Origin: Bacillota bacterium
GTDB taxonomy: Bacteria > Bacillota > Bacilli > Bacillales > Bacillaceae_J
DNA: 11,998 nucleotides
Direction: 5' to 3'
NCBI GenBank assembly: GCA_023457235.1
Contig: JAEWMK010000370.1
Span: 1-11,998, forward strand
Shown here: positions 1-6,144 of the stretch, piece by piece
How the letters are laid out: the number at the start of each line of letters is the position of its first letter
How positions within the stretch are numbered: the stretch's first letter is position 1
The notes under the pieces: generated by a model
What the model saw: only the letters and a program-made list of their open reading frames with translations
Told to the model about the DNA's origin: nothing
Databases searched by the model: none
Translations under genes and position numbers: made by a program

Positions 1-150
1 AAAGCCTCCGGCGGATGCCTCAGATTTTCAGAGGTAGTTTTTCGAGCATAAGATCAAAGACTAAGAACGCCACATCCTGTGGCAACGTCTTTGTGACCCA
101 CATCGTGTGGGCCTAAAAAATCTGGGCGCAAATACGCCAAGGCGCATTTG
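1..150. other. cluster of four small hairpins upstream of the flavin oxidoreductase gene
   Basis: Four inverted repeats lie in 150 bp with no gene. (1) CCTC 18-21 pairs with GAGG 31-34, and GA/TC pair beyond an A-A mismatch. (2) CAAAGAC 55-61 pairs with GTCTTTG 87-93 and encloses GCCACA 69-74 / TGTGGC 78-83 with loop TCC. (3) CCCACA 97-102 pairs with TGTGGG 106-111 with loop TCG. (4) CAAATACGCC 129-138 pairs with GGCGCATTTG 141-150 with one mismatch and a two-base spacer. Hairpins 2 and 3 share an almost identical core (CCACATC, C or G, TGTGG), so one may have arisen by duplication. None is followed by a clean T-run except weakly, so they are not obvious terminators. They could be a second dispersed repeat family or a structured 5' leader; the sequence alone does not decide. 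Confidence 0.5.
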
Positions 151-176
151 ATTGGAACAATGGGGGAGGTTTTTTT

Positions 177-1136
177 ATGAAATGGGAAACAAGAATTACG
201 AAGTTGTTAGGCATTCAATACCCGATCATTCAAGGAGGGTTAGCGTACTTGGCTTATTCTGATTTAGCTGCTGCTGTTTCGAATGCTGGGGGTCTTGGAC
301 AAATTACAGCTATGTCATTACAAACTCCGGAGGAATTAAGGGAAGAAATACATAAAGTAAGGCAGAAAACAGATAAACCATTTGGAGTCAATTATGCGAT
401 TGGCCAGCACGGCAGAAAATACGAGCATATGCTTCAAGTAGCTATAGATGAGAATGTGCCTGTTATTACGATGACAGGTGGGAATCCTGCTCCTATTTTT
501 GACATGCTTAAGGGAACCCCCGATATTAAAAAATTGGTATTAGTTGCGGCAAGACGTCAAGCGGAAAAGGCTGAAGAACTAGGGGCGGATGCAGTTATGG
601 TAGTTGGTCAGGAAGGTGGAGGCCATCTTGGCAGAAGTGATACCGGTACATTCGTTTTAATTCCACAAGTAGTTGATGCTGTGTCAATTCCAGTTATAGC
701 TTCAGGTGGGATAGGTGATGGTCGTGGGCTGCTGGCAGCACTTGCTTTAGGTGCGGAAGGAATTGAAATGGGCACAAGATTCATTGCAACAGAGGAATGT
801 GTCCATGCCCATGAGGCTTATAAAAAACGCCTTGTAGAAGGAACTGAGAATGATACTGTAGTGATCAAACGGTCTATCGGCGCTCCTGCTAGAGCAATTT
901 CTAATGAATTTACAAATAAAATTCTTGAACTTGAAAAAGAGTTTGGTGATTATGAACATTTAAGGAATTTTATTAGCGGAGAGGCGAATAAACGTTATAT
1001 TTATGATGGAAATGATCAAGAAGGCTTTGGTTGGGCCGGTCAAGTTATGGGCTTAATAAAGGATGTTCCGACAGTAGCCGAACTATTTGAAAGAATGATA
1101 GCAGAAGCTGAATCAATTAGAAGAAACTGGGCATAA
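177..1136 (+). CDS. NAD(P)H-dependent flavin oxidoreductase / nitronate monooxygenase family protein (FabK-like)
   Basis: A 319-residue FMN-dependent TIM-barrel protein of the nitronate monooxygenase / enoyl-ACP reductase II (FabK) superfamily, expected to be cytoplasmic. Visible landmarks are the N-terminal YPIIQGGLA stretch (about 15-23), AGGLGQI (37-43), the glycine-rich EGGGHLG loop (146-152) carrying the probable catalytic or flavin-facing His150, the phosphate-binding ASGGIGDGRG segment (175-184) and MGTRFIATEE (198-207). The full domain is present and the length is normal. The ATG at 177 is supported by GGGGGAGG at 162-169 with 7 nt spacing. Family members oxidise alkyl nitronates with oxygen or reduce enoyl-ACP, and the two activities are hard to separate by sequence. 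The gene is not part of the core B. subtilis order here and is bracketed by hairpin repeats, which may point to insertion. The stop codon is followed 6 nt later by the repeat starting GAAAAGCGG. Confidence 0.9.
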   Translation: MKWETRITKLLGIQYPIIQGGLAYLAYSDLAAAVSNAGGLGQITAMSLQTPEELREEIHKVRQKTDKPFGVNYAIGQHGRKYEHMLQVAIDENVPVITMTGGNPAPIFDMLKGTPDIKKLVLVAARRQAEKAEELGADAVMVVGQEGGGHLGRSDTGTFVLIPQVVDAVSIPVIASGGIGDGRGLLAALALGAEGIEMGTRFIATEECVHAHEAYKKRLVEGTENDTVVIKRSIGAPARAISNEFTNKILELEKEFGDYEHLRNFISGEANKRYIYDGNDQEGFGWAGQVMGLIKDVPTVAELFERMIAEAESIRRNWA

Positions 1137-1138
1137 CT

Positions 1139-1290
1139 GGTAGAAAAGCGGAAGCACCCGTTCAGCGACGAATAAACTGGAGCACGGCGACTGAGATAAA
1201 GGAAACACGATGAATGGAATGAATCGATGTTGACTTATCGTAGGGAGGCGGGTGAAGTTTACGAGTCGCTGGGTGCTGGAGCTGGACAAA
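1139..1290 (+). repeat. dispersed structured repeat, copy 1 (full length)
   Basis: This is a ~150-bp element that recurs at 2278-2426 (inverted), 6825-6910 (inverted, shortened) and 9813-9962. It starts with AAAAGCGGAAGC and ends with CTGGAGCTGGACAA. The outer stem pairs GCACCC 1154-1159 with GGGTGC 1271-1276, AGCGAC 1164-1169 with GTCGCT 1265-1270, and TAAACT 1173-1178 with AGTTTA 1256-1261. An inner stem pairs AACA-CGAT 1204-1211 with ATCG-(bulged A)-TGTT 1223-1231. Both stems are conserved by paired base changes in other copies. It lies between the flavin oxidoreductase and yktA with no T-run, so transcription may pass through it. Confidence 0.9.
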
Positions 1291-1313
1291 TAGAAAAGCG
1301 GAAGCTAGACAAG
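1290..1313 (+). repeat. remnant repeat unit: left end fused to right end
   Basis: Directly after copy 1, the left-end sequence ATAGAAAAGCGGAAGC (1290-1305) is repeated and followed at once by the right-end tail TAGACAAG (1306-1313). This looks like a second, head-to-tail unit whose interior was deleted. It ends 7 nt before the GTGGTG stretch that probably serves as the yktA ribosome binding site. Confidence 0.65.
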
Positions 1314-1332
1314 AAAAAGTGTGGTGTATAAA

Positions 1333-1605
1333 TTGGAAAATTACAGTTATCCATTATCGCTGGATTGGAATAAACAAGAAATAATTGATGTTATTTATTT
1401 TTTTCAATGTGTAGAAGAAGCGTACGACAAAGGAGTTAGCCGTGAAAAGCTGTTAGCTTCCTATCGCCGTTTTAAGGAAATCGTCCCGAGCAAAGGGGAG
1501 GAAAAACAACTTTGTGGACAATTTGAGAAAGCCTCAGGTTTTTCCTGCTACCACACAATTAAACAAGCAAAAGACACAGACCAAGGTCAAAAAATAAAAA
1601 TGTAG
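1333..1605 (+). CDS. yktA: UPF0223 family protein YktA
   Basis: A small soluble protein, 90 residues from the start chosen here, of the UPF0223 family; its function is unknown. The recognisable family core is YSYPLSLDW near the N-terminus, followed by a helical body with YRRFKEIVPSKGEEKQL and a C-terminal SGFSCYHTIKQAK. I place the start at TTG 1333 because family members begin a few residues before the YSYPL motif and a GTGGTG Shine-Dalgarno-like stretch lies at 1321-1326, 6 nt upstream. The alternative is GTG at 1321 (94 residues), which has no good ribosome binding site. yktB follows 23 nt downstream on the same strand, as in B. subtilis, so the two are probably co-transcribed. No promoter was recognised; the upstream DNA is the repeat element. 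Confidence 0.88.
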   Translation: MENYSYPLSLDWNKQEIIDVIYFFQCVEEAYDKGVSREKLLASYRRFKEIVPSKGEEKQLCGQFEKASGFSCYHTIKQAKDTDQGQKIKM

Positions 1606-1628
1606 AAACAGATGATGGAGTGAACAAA

Positions 1629-2249
1629 TTGAATTTTACGGGATTTTCACAAAAAGACTTTGAGGTTTTTTCTGTCGAAGGATTAGAAGAACGAATGGAA
1701 TTAATTCGTGGGAATATACAACCAAAATTTCAGGAAATTGGTCAAGTCCTTGCAGATGATCTTTCAATGAAACTGGGAAATGAAATGTATCTTCATATTG
1801 CAAAGCATGCAAGACGGACTGTTAATCCACCAAAGGATACATGGTTGGCGATTGCTAATAATAAGCGCGGTTATAAAAAACACCCGCATTTTCAAGTGGG
1901 ATTGTTTGATGATCACGTCTTTATCTGGTTAGCGTTAATTTATGAATTACCAAACAAAAAAGAAATTGGTCAAGCATTAATGAACAATATTAACTTAATT
2001 AAGACTGTTCCAAAAGACTATGTTATATCTTTAGACCATATGCAAAAAGGCTCGTTTTCCGTAACGGAAAACGATGTATTGGAAAAAGGGTTGACACGTT
2101 TCCGCGATACCAAAAAAGGTGAGTTTCTAATCGGGAAGCATTTTGACATGAATGACCCTGTTTTGAAAAATGGTGAACAATTTACAAAGATTGTTAAGGA
2201 TACCTTTGAAACATTAATTCCTATCTATAAGGTAACTTTAGTTGGATGA
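1629..2249 (+). CDS. yktB: UPF0637 family protein YktB
   Basis: A soluble protein of about 206 residues in the UPF0637 (YktB, DUF1054) family; biochemical function unknown. Family hallmarks are GLEERMELIRGNIQPKF near the N-terminus and the strongly conserved central block HIAKHARRTVNPPKDTW, NNKRGYKKHPHFQ and the following hydrophobic VFIWLALIYE strand. The start is taken as TTG 1629, 8 nt after GGAG at 1617-1620, giving MNFTGFSQ. A GTG at 1620 is in frame but overlaps the ribosome binding site. The gene follows yktA closely. Its TGA stop (2247-2249) sits inside the left arm of the terminator hairpin at 2244-2277, so the unit probably ends there. Confidence 0.9.
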   Translation: MNFTGFSQKDFEVFSVEGLEERMELIRGNIQPKFQEIGQVLADDLSMKLGNEMYLHIAKHARRTVNPPKDTWLAIANNKRGYKKHPHFQVGLFDDHVFIWLALIYELPNKKEIGQALMNNINLIKTVPKDYVISLDHMQKGSFSVTENDVLEKGLTRFRDTKKGEFLIGKHFDMNDPVLKNGEQFTKIVKDTFETLIPIYKVTLVG

Positions 2250-2277
2250 AGACCGTTAAGGTTCTTCATCCTTTTTT
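2244..2277 (+). terminator. Rho-independent terminator after yktB
   Basis: GGATGAAGA (2244-2252) pairs with TCTTCATCC (2263-2271). The stem can be extended by CC/GG across a one-base bulge, and six T follow (2272-2277). The yktB stop codon is within the left arm. On the minus strand no T-run follows, so it should act only on yktAB. Confidence 0.9.
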
Positions 2278-2426
2278 GTCCAGCTCCAGTACCCCAGCGA
2301 CTTGTAAACTTCGCCCACCTCCCTACGATAAGTCAACATCGGCTCACAATGTTCGCCGTGTTTCCTTTATCTCAGTCGATGTGCTCCAGTTTATTCGTCG
2401 CTGAACGGGTGCTTCCGCTTTTCCTA
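2278..2426 (-). repeat. dispersed structured repeat, copy 2 (full length, inverted)
   Basis: Read on the minus strand this copy is nearly identical to copy 1. GAAAAGCGGAAGC starts at 2423, immediately after the TAG stop of the small minus-strand gene (2424-2426). The outer stem uses GCACCC (minus strand of 2407-2412) against GGGTAC (2289-2294) with a G-T wobble. The inner stem has changed on both sides to AACA-CGGC / GCCG-(bulge)-TGTT (2335-2343 and 2355-2362), against CGAT/ATCG in copy 1. With copy 1 it forms an inverted pair around yktAB. Confidence 0.9.
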
Positions 2427-2642
2427 TTTTGCAACAATTACGCTTCCTTCACACCACTTGTTTCCCGATGTGTAATCAACTAAATATAGTCCACTTATAT
2501 CATAGGCTATCTTTTCATTGTGGTTTTTAAGAACAGTACCGTCAGGAAGCTTTGAGCCATATTCAACACCAACAATGGGAGCTGTATCAGTCACATATAT
2601 TGTCGTTCTCGTTTCATTTCTAAGCGGAAAAATCAACTTCAT
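2424..2642 (-). CDS. small hypothetical protein, 72 residues
   Basis: I do not recognise this protein. It starts at ATG 2642 on the minus strand with a very good ribosome binding site, TAAAGGAGC (minus strand of 2649-2657), 6 nt upstream. The sequence looks like a small, mostly beta protein with alternating hydrophobic residues (TTIYVTDT, GLYLVDYT) and one cysteine (WCEG) near the end. It has no signal peptide and no membrane segment. The TAG stop is directly joined to repeat copy 2. It is read divergently from ykzI across a 174-bp gap and converges on yktB. Coding reality rests on the ribosome binding site and protein-like composition only, and I do not recall a B. subtilis counterpart at this place. 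It may be a lineage-specific gene. Confidence 0.65.
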   Translation of the reverse strand: MKLIFPLRNETRTTIYVTDTAPIVGVEYGSKLPDGTVLKNHNEKIAYDISGLYLVDYTSGNKWCEGSVIVAK

Positions 2643-2710
2643 TAGTTTGCTCCTTTATATTGAATGATACTTAAACTATTCCCAAATTCGCCTGTTTTCA
2701 ATCAATTTTG

Positions 2711-2739
2711 TTGCAAATCATTATCGTTGTTCATAGTAT
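2711..2739 (+). promoter_or_regulatory. possible SigA promoter for ykzI overlapped by a Fur/PerR/Zur-type inverted repeat
   Basis: TTGCAA (2711-2716) and TAGTAT (2734-2739) are separated by 17 nt and each match 4 of 6 consensus bases. A 7-1-7 sequence at 2712-2726, read on the minus strand as CGATAAT-G-ATTTGCA, matches about 11 of 14 positions of the Bacillus Fur box (TGATAAT-N-ATTATCA). It lies inside the promoter spacer, between ykzI and the divergent 72-residue gene. Both calls are weak and made by eye. Confidence 0.3.
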
Positions 2740-2816
2740 ATACAAAGAATAAAGGACTCAGAAAATTCAGGCGATTGTAAATTGAGATCATTAAAATGTA
2801 AAGGGGTGTTTGCACG

Positions 2817-3005
2817 GTGAAACAAGTTGTAAGAGTAATAAAGAGAAATGAAGCGGAAAAAAGATTACCTGTGCTAAGACTCGAGATTGATTATGAACTA
2901 GCAACACTTTATGATGCCATGGTCGCAAATGATGAAGCACAAATCAAAAAATCAAAATTAATCTTAGAGCAATTCAGACTAGAAATGCTTCGCTTAAAGG
3001 CATAA
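2817..3005 (+). CDS. ykzI: small conserved hypothetical protein, YkzI-like
   Basis: A 62-residue, highly charged, largely helical protein (VLRLEIDYELATLYDAM, then a Lys/Glu-rich helix to the end). Function unknown; it has no membrane segment and no cysteine. It starts with GTG 2817, supported by AAGGGGTG at 2801-2808, 8 nt upstream. The symbol is assigned from its position between yktB and suhB (yktC) and general likeness to B. subtilis YkzI, so the name is less certain than the gene. The short spacing to suhB is interrupted by a weak hairpin at 3014-3038. The promoter is probably in the 2711-2739 region. Confidence 0.75.
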   Translation: MKQVVRVIKRNEAEKRLPVLRLEIDYELATLYDAMVANDEAQIKKSKLILEQFRLEMLRLKA

Positions 3006-3013
3006 TAGAACTA

Positions 3014-3042
3014 GGGCGAACCTAAAAGTGGTTCGTCTCTTT
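3014..3042 (+). terminator. possible weak terminator after ykzI
   Basis: GGGCGAACC (3014-3022) pairs with GGTTCGTCT (3030-3038), with two G-T pairs and loop TAAAAGT. The following tract, CTTTA, is poor, so termination would be partial at best. It separates ykzI from suhB. Confidence 0.45.
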
Positions 3043-3128
3043 ATGTGCGGACTTGTGATAGATTATACTTATGGAAAACTTTGCATTATAATTAGAGAAA
3101 AAAAGGTTTTATAAGGGGTGCTATTGAT

Positions 3129-3929
3129 TTGGAAAACCATGACTGGGACAATGTCTTCAATTTTGCAAAAGAATTAGTTTTAGATGCAGGAGAACAAATT
3201 CGTTTGTCCTTTAAGCAAAAATTAACAATAGACTTTAAAGAAAATGCTTCCGATCTAGTAACGAATATCGATAAACAGATTGAAAAATTCTTTATTCAAA
3301 AAATTAATGAAAAATATCCATCACATCATATCCTTGGTGAGGAAGGATATGGGGAAGAATTGACTTCTCTTGATGGGACCGTATGGATCATTGATCCGAT
3401 TGATGGGACTATGAACTTTGTACATATGCAGAGACATTTCGCAATTTCGGTGGGAATATATCATAATGGGGAAGGGGTAATAGGCTTTATCTACGACGTT
3501 GTAGCCGAAGATCTTTATTATGCTGTAAAAGGTGCTGGTGCATTTGTCAACGGAGAAGCACTGCCACCTCTAAAGGAAACTGAAATTGGAGAAGCAGTTC
3601 TTGGCATTAATGCAGCATGGGGAATTGAGAATAAACGGATAGATTCTTCTATTACCTCAGCGCTTATTAGGGCTGTAAGAGGGACAAGATCATTTGGTTC
3701 AGCAACCCTTGAGATGGCTTATATTGCTTCAGGAAAAATTGATGGATACCTCTCTATGCGGCTTGCACCTTGGGACTATGCAGCAGGAAAGATATTGATC
3801 GAAGAACTTGGCGGAAAAGTTTCAATGGTAAACGGGGAGCCTTTACAGCTGTTAACGAAACAAACACAGGTGTTTGCGGCAAAACCTGGTTTACATGAAT
3901 ACATATTGGAAACTTATTTAAAAAAATAA
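3129..3929 (+). CDS. suhB: inositol monophosphatase family protein (SuhB/YktC)
   Basis: A 266-residue Mg-dependent, Li-sensitive phosphatase of the inositol monophosphatase superfamily, hydrolysing inositol-1-phosphate or related sugar phosphates in the cytoplasm. The metal-binding motifs are intact: ILGEEGYGEE with Glu71 (68-77), WIIDPIDGTMNF with Asp89 and Asp92 (86-97), and the C-terminal LAPWDYAAG with Asp216 (212-220). The length is typical. The start is TTG 3129, preceded by AAGGGGTG at 3113-3120 with 8 nt spacing. A TATAAT at 3087-3092 could be a -10 box, but I see no convincing -35. The gene corresponds to B. subtilis yktC. It converges on ylaF, and its TAA stop lies in the left arm of a shared bidirectional terminator. 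The actual substrate cannot be told from the sequence. Confidence 0.93.
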   Translation: MENHDWDNVFNFAKELVLDAGEQIRLSFKQKLTIDFKENASDLVTNIDKQIEKFFIQKINEKYPSHHILGEEGYGEELTSLDGTVWIIDPIDGTMNFVHMQRHFAISVGIYHNGEGVIGFIYDVVAEDLYYAVKGAGAFVNGEALPPLKETEIGEAVLGINAAWGIENKRIDSSITSALIRAVRGTRSFGSATLEMAYIASGKIDGYLSMRLAPWDYAAGKILIEELGGKVSMVNGEPLQLLTKQTQVFAAKPGLHEYILETYLKK

Positions 3930-3964
3930 GAAAAGTGCCGTTAGAGCGCTTTTCTTATTTTTTT
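3920..3964. terminator. bidirectional terminator shared by suhB and ylaF
   Basis: A 19-bp stem (3920-3938 with 3946-3964, one T-G wobble) and a 7-base loop are flanked by A7 on the left and T7 on the right, so each strand ends in a T-run. The suhB stop (3927-3929) is in the left arm and the ylaF stop (3941-3943, minus) is in the loop. Confidence 0.93.
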
Positions 3965-4126
3965 CTTTAATGAAAAACCTAAGCCCGTTATTAATACTGT
4001 GGCTGTAATCGAAAGGATGATGCCAAGTACACTGCGTTCAGCAATAGCGACGCCAATAAGCATCATGGTAATTACAGTAGCGATAGCTAACCCTAAAAAC
4101 AAAAAGTTAATATTTTTATTTATCAT
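3941..4126 (-). CDS. ylaF: small membrane protein YlaF (DUF5325 family)
   Basis: A 61-residue protein with two predicted membrane helices: a hydrophobic segment FLFLGLAIATVITMMLIGVAIA, a short polar turn (ERS), then VLGIILSITATVLITGLGFSL, ending in the basic tail KKKIRKAL. Its function is unknown. The start is placed at ATG 4126, 9 nt after AGGAG on the minus strand. A TTG three codons upstream is in frame but touches the ribosome binding site with no spacing. It is transcribed divergently from typA, as ylaF is in B. subtilis, and ends in the terminator shared with suhB. The basic C-terminus suggests a hairpin topology with the tail in the cytoplasm. Confidence 0.85.
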   Translation of the reverse strand: MINKNINFLFLGLAIATVITMMLIGVAIAERSVLGIILSITATVLITGLGFSLKKKIRKAL

Positions 4127-4155
4127 TTTTGTCAACTCCTAAAATAAACTTTTTT

Positions 4156-4185
4156 TTTACATTTTATGATAATTGGTGTTATAAT
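4156..4185 (+). promoter_or_regulatory. SigA-type promoter for typA
   Basis: TTTACA (4156-4161, 5 of 6) and TATAAT (4180-4185, 6 of 6) are separated by 18 nt in an AT-rich region with a T8 run just upstream. This leaves a leader of about 70 nt before the typA start. It is the best promoter match in the window. Confidence 0.75.
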
Positions 4186-4263
4186 CTTTAAGTTGTGATA
4201 AAAATAACGAATACAACCTAAACTATAACACAAATAGTGAAGAATATATAGGAGATGAAAAGT

Positions 4264-6102
4264 TTGAATTTAAGACAGGACATAAGAAACATTGCGATCA
4301 TTGCACACGTTGACCACGGCAAGACAACACTAGTAGACAAGCTATTGCAGCAATCAGGAACATTTCGTTCAAACGAACATGTTGATGAAAGAGCGATGGA
4401 TTCTAATGATATCGAAAGAGAACGTGGGATTACCATTTTAGCGAAAAATACAGCCATTAATTATAAAGGCACCCGTATTAATATTATGGACACACCAGGT
4501 CATGCTGACTTTGGTGGGGAAGTTGAACGTATCATGAAAATGGTTGATGGCGTATTGCTTGTAGTTGATGCGTATGAAGGCTGTATGCCACAAACTCGAT
4601 TTGTTTTGAAAAAAGCATTAGAACAAAAATTAACACCTATAGTAGTCGTTAATAAAATTGACCGTGATTTTGCAAGACCTGAAGAGGTTGTTGATGAAGT
4701 TTTGGACTTATTTATCGAGTTGGGTGCAGATGAGGAGCAGTTAGAATTCCCTGTTATTTATGCTTCAGGAATTAATGGTACTGCAAGTTTAAATCACAAT
4801 ACACAGGACAAGGACATGACAGCCTTATTTGAAGCTGTAATCGAGCATATCCCGGCACCAATTGATAACCGAGAAGAACCGCTTCAATTCCAGGTAGCAC
4901 TTTTAGATTACAATGATTATGTCGGCCGTATCGGAATTGGACGTGTTTTCCGTGGTACGATGAAGGTTGGCCAGCAAGTAGCACTTATGAAACTTGATGG
5001 TTCAGTAAAGCAGTTCCGTGTTACGAAAATATTTGGATTTATTGGATTGAAACGGATTGAAATTCAAGAAGCCTATCCTGGGGATCTTGTGGCAGTTTCC
5101 GGAATGGAAGAAATCAATGTTGGTGAGACAGTATGTCCGATTGAGCACCAAGAAGCTTTACCAGTGTTAAGAATTGATGAACCAACATTACAAATGACAT
5201 TTTTAGTAAACAACAGTCCATTTGCCGGACGTGAAGGAAAATGGATTACAAGTAGAAAACTTGAGGAACGCCTTCGTCAACAATTGCAGACAGATGTAAG
5301 TTTACGTGTTGATAACACCGAATCCCCTGATGCTTGGATTGTATCAGGACGTGGAGAGCTTCATTTATCAATTCTAATTGAGAATATGCGCCGTGAGGGC
5401 TATGAATTGCAAGTATCAAAACCTGAGGTTATTATTCGTGAAATCGATGGTGTAAAATGTGAACCGGTTGAACGAGTTCAAATTGATGTACCAGAAGAGC
5501 ACACTGGTGCTATCATTGAATCATTGGGTTCAAGAAAAGGTGAAATGTTAGACATGACCAATAATGGAAATGGCCAGGTTCGCTTGGAATTTTTAATTCC
5601 ATCACGTGGTTTAATCGGTTATACAACTGATTTTATGACATTAACCCGCGGTTTTGGAATTATCAACCATTCGTTTGATAGCTATAAACCGGTTATTCAC
5701 GGACAGGTTGGTGGCCGTCGCCAAGGTGTACTCGTTTCGATTGAGGCAGGAAAAGCAACTGCGTACAGTATTCAGGCATTAGAAGATCGCGGTGTTATTT
5801 TTATTGAGCCGGGAACAGAAGTATACGAAGGCATGATTGTTGGGGAACATACCCGCGAAAATGATTTGTCAGTAAATATTGTTAAAGTCAAGCATGCTAC
5901 CAATGTTCGTTCTGCAACTAAAGATTCAACTGTCACGATTAAAAAAGCTAGAACAATGTCATTGGAACAATCCTTGGAATATTTAAACGATGATGAATAT
6001 TGTGAGGTAACACCACAATCCATCAGACTTCGTAAAAAAATATTAAACACAAACGAACGTGAAAAAGCAGCTAAGAAAAATAAATATGCTGTAGCTGAAT
6101 AA
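4264..6102 (+). CDS. typA: ribosome-associated translational GTPase TypA/BipA
   Basis: TypA/BipA is an EF-G-like GTPase that binds the 70S ribosome and helps 50S assembly, particularly at low temperature or under stress. At 612 residues it has the normal length. G-domain motifs are complete: AHVDHGKT (14-21), RERGITI (52-58), DTPGH (76-80) and NKID (130-133). They are followed by a domain II beta barrel (DYNDYVGRIGIGRVFRG), the EF-G-like domains (SGRGELHLSILIENMRREG) and the TypA-specific C-terminal domain (PSRGLIGYTTDFMTLTRGFG, QVGGRRQGVL). The start is TTG 4264, not ATG 4255: GGAG at 4251-4254 touches that ATG but lies 9 nt from the TTG, and TTG gives MNLRQDIRNIAI, which aligns with the B. 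subtilis protein. Its promoter is at 4156-4185, and ylaH follows without a terminator. Confidence 0.97.
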   Translation: MNLRQDIRNIAIIAHVDHGKTTLVDKLLQQSGTFRSNEHVDERAMDSNDIERERGITILAKNTAINYKGTRINIMDTPGHADFGGEVERIMKMVDGVLLVVDAYEGCMPQTRFVLKKALEQKLTPIVVVNKIDRDFARPEEVVDEVLDLFIELGADEEQLEFPVIYASGINGTASLNHNTQDKDMTALFEAVIEHIPAPIDNREEPLQFQVALLDYNDYVGRIGIGRVFRGTMKVGQQVALMKLDGSVKQFRVTKIFGFIGLKRIEIQEAYPGDLVAVSGMEEINVGETVCPIEHQEALPVLRIDEPTLQMTFLVNNSPFAGREGKWITSRKLEERLRQQLQTDVSLRVDNTESPDAWIVSGRGELHLSILIENMRREGYELQVSKPEVIIREIDGVKCEPVERVQIDVPEEHTGAIIESLGSRKGEMLDMTNNGNGQVRLEFLIPSRGLIGYTTDFMTLTRGFGIINHSFDSYKPVIHGQVGGRRQGVLVSIEAGKATAYSIQALEDRGVIFIEPGTEVYEGMIVGEHTRENDLSVNIVKVKHATNVRSATKDSTVTIKKARTMSLEQSLEYLNDDEYCEVTPQSIRLRKKILNTNEREKAAKKNKYAVAE

Positions 6103-6144
6103 ATAGAAAAATAAAAGTATTACCAGGTGAGAGGAGTGGCTTAC

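Noticed and set aside
1..176. Riboswitch or T-box leader for the flavin oxidoreductase gene
   Set aside because: Hairpins are present, but I see no conserved aptamer core (no FMN, T-box or SAM signatures) and no terminator/antiterminator pair near the start.
747..959. Minus-strand 70-codon open frame inside the flavin oxidoreductase gene
   Set aside because: Antisense shadow: no ribosome binding site, low-complexity Phe/Ser/Lys composition, and complete overlap with a full-length conserved gene.
1139..1290. The repeat as a Rho-independent terminator of the flavin oxidoreductase gene
   Set aside because: No T-run follows the stem in this or the other full-length copies, so a classical terminator is not supported.
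1252..1293. A short open frame inside repeat copy 1 (GTG 1252 to TAG 1291, 13 residues) after the GGGAGG stretch
   Set aside because: Spacing from the ribosome-binding-like stretch is only about 3 nt, copy 2 lacks the GTG and copy 4 has an early stop, so the frame is not conserved between copies.
1139..2426. Composite transposon around yktAB
   Set aside because: There is no transposase gene and no target-site duplication I can see, and yktAB are in their normal syntenic place, so the genes were not brought in by the repeats.
4772..4984. Minus-strand 70-codon open frame inside typA (likewise those at 4218-4457 and 5772-6050)
   Set aside because: Antisense shadows of a strongly conserved gene; no start signals and no recognisable domain.
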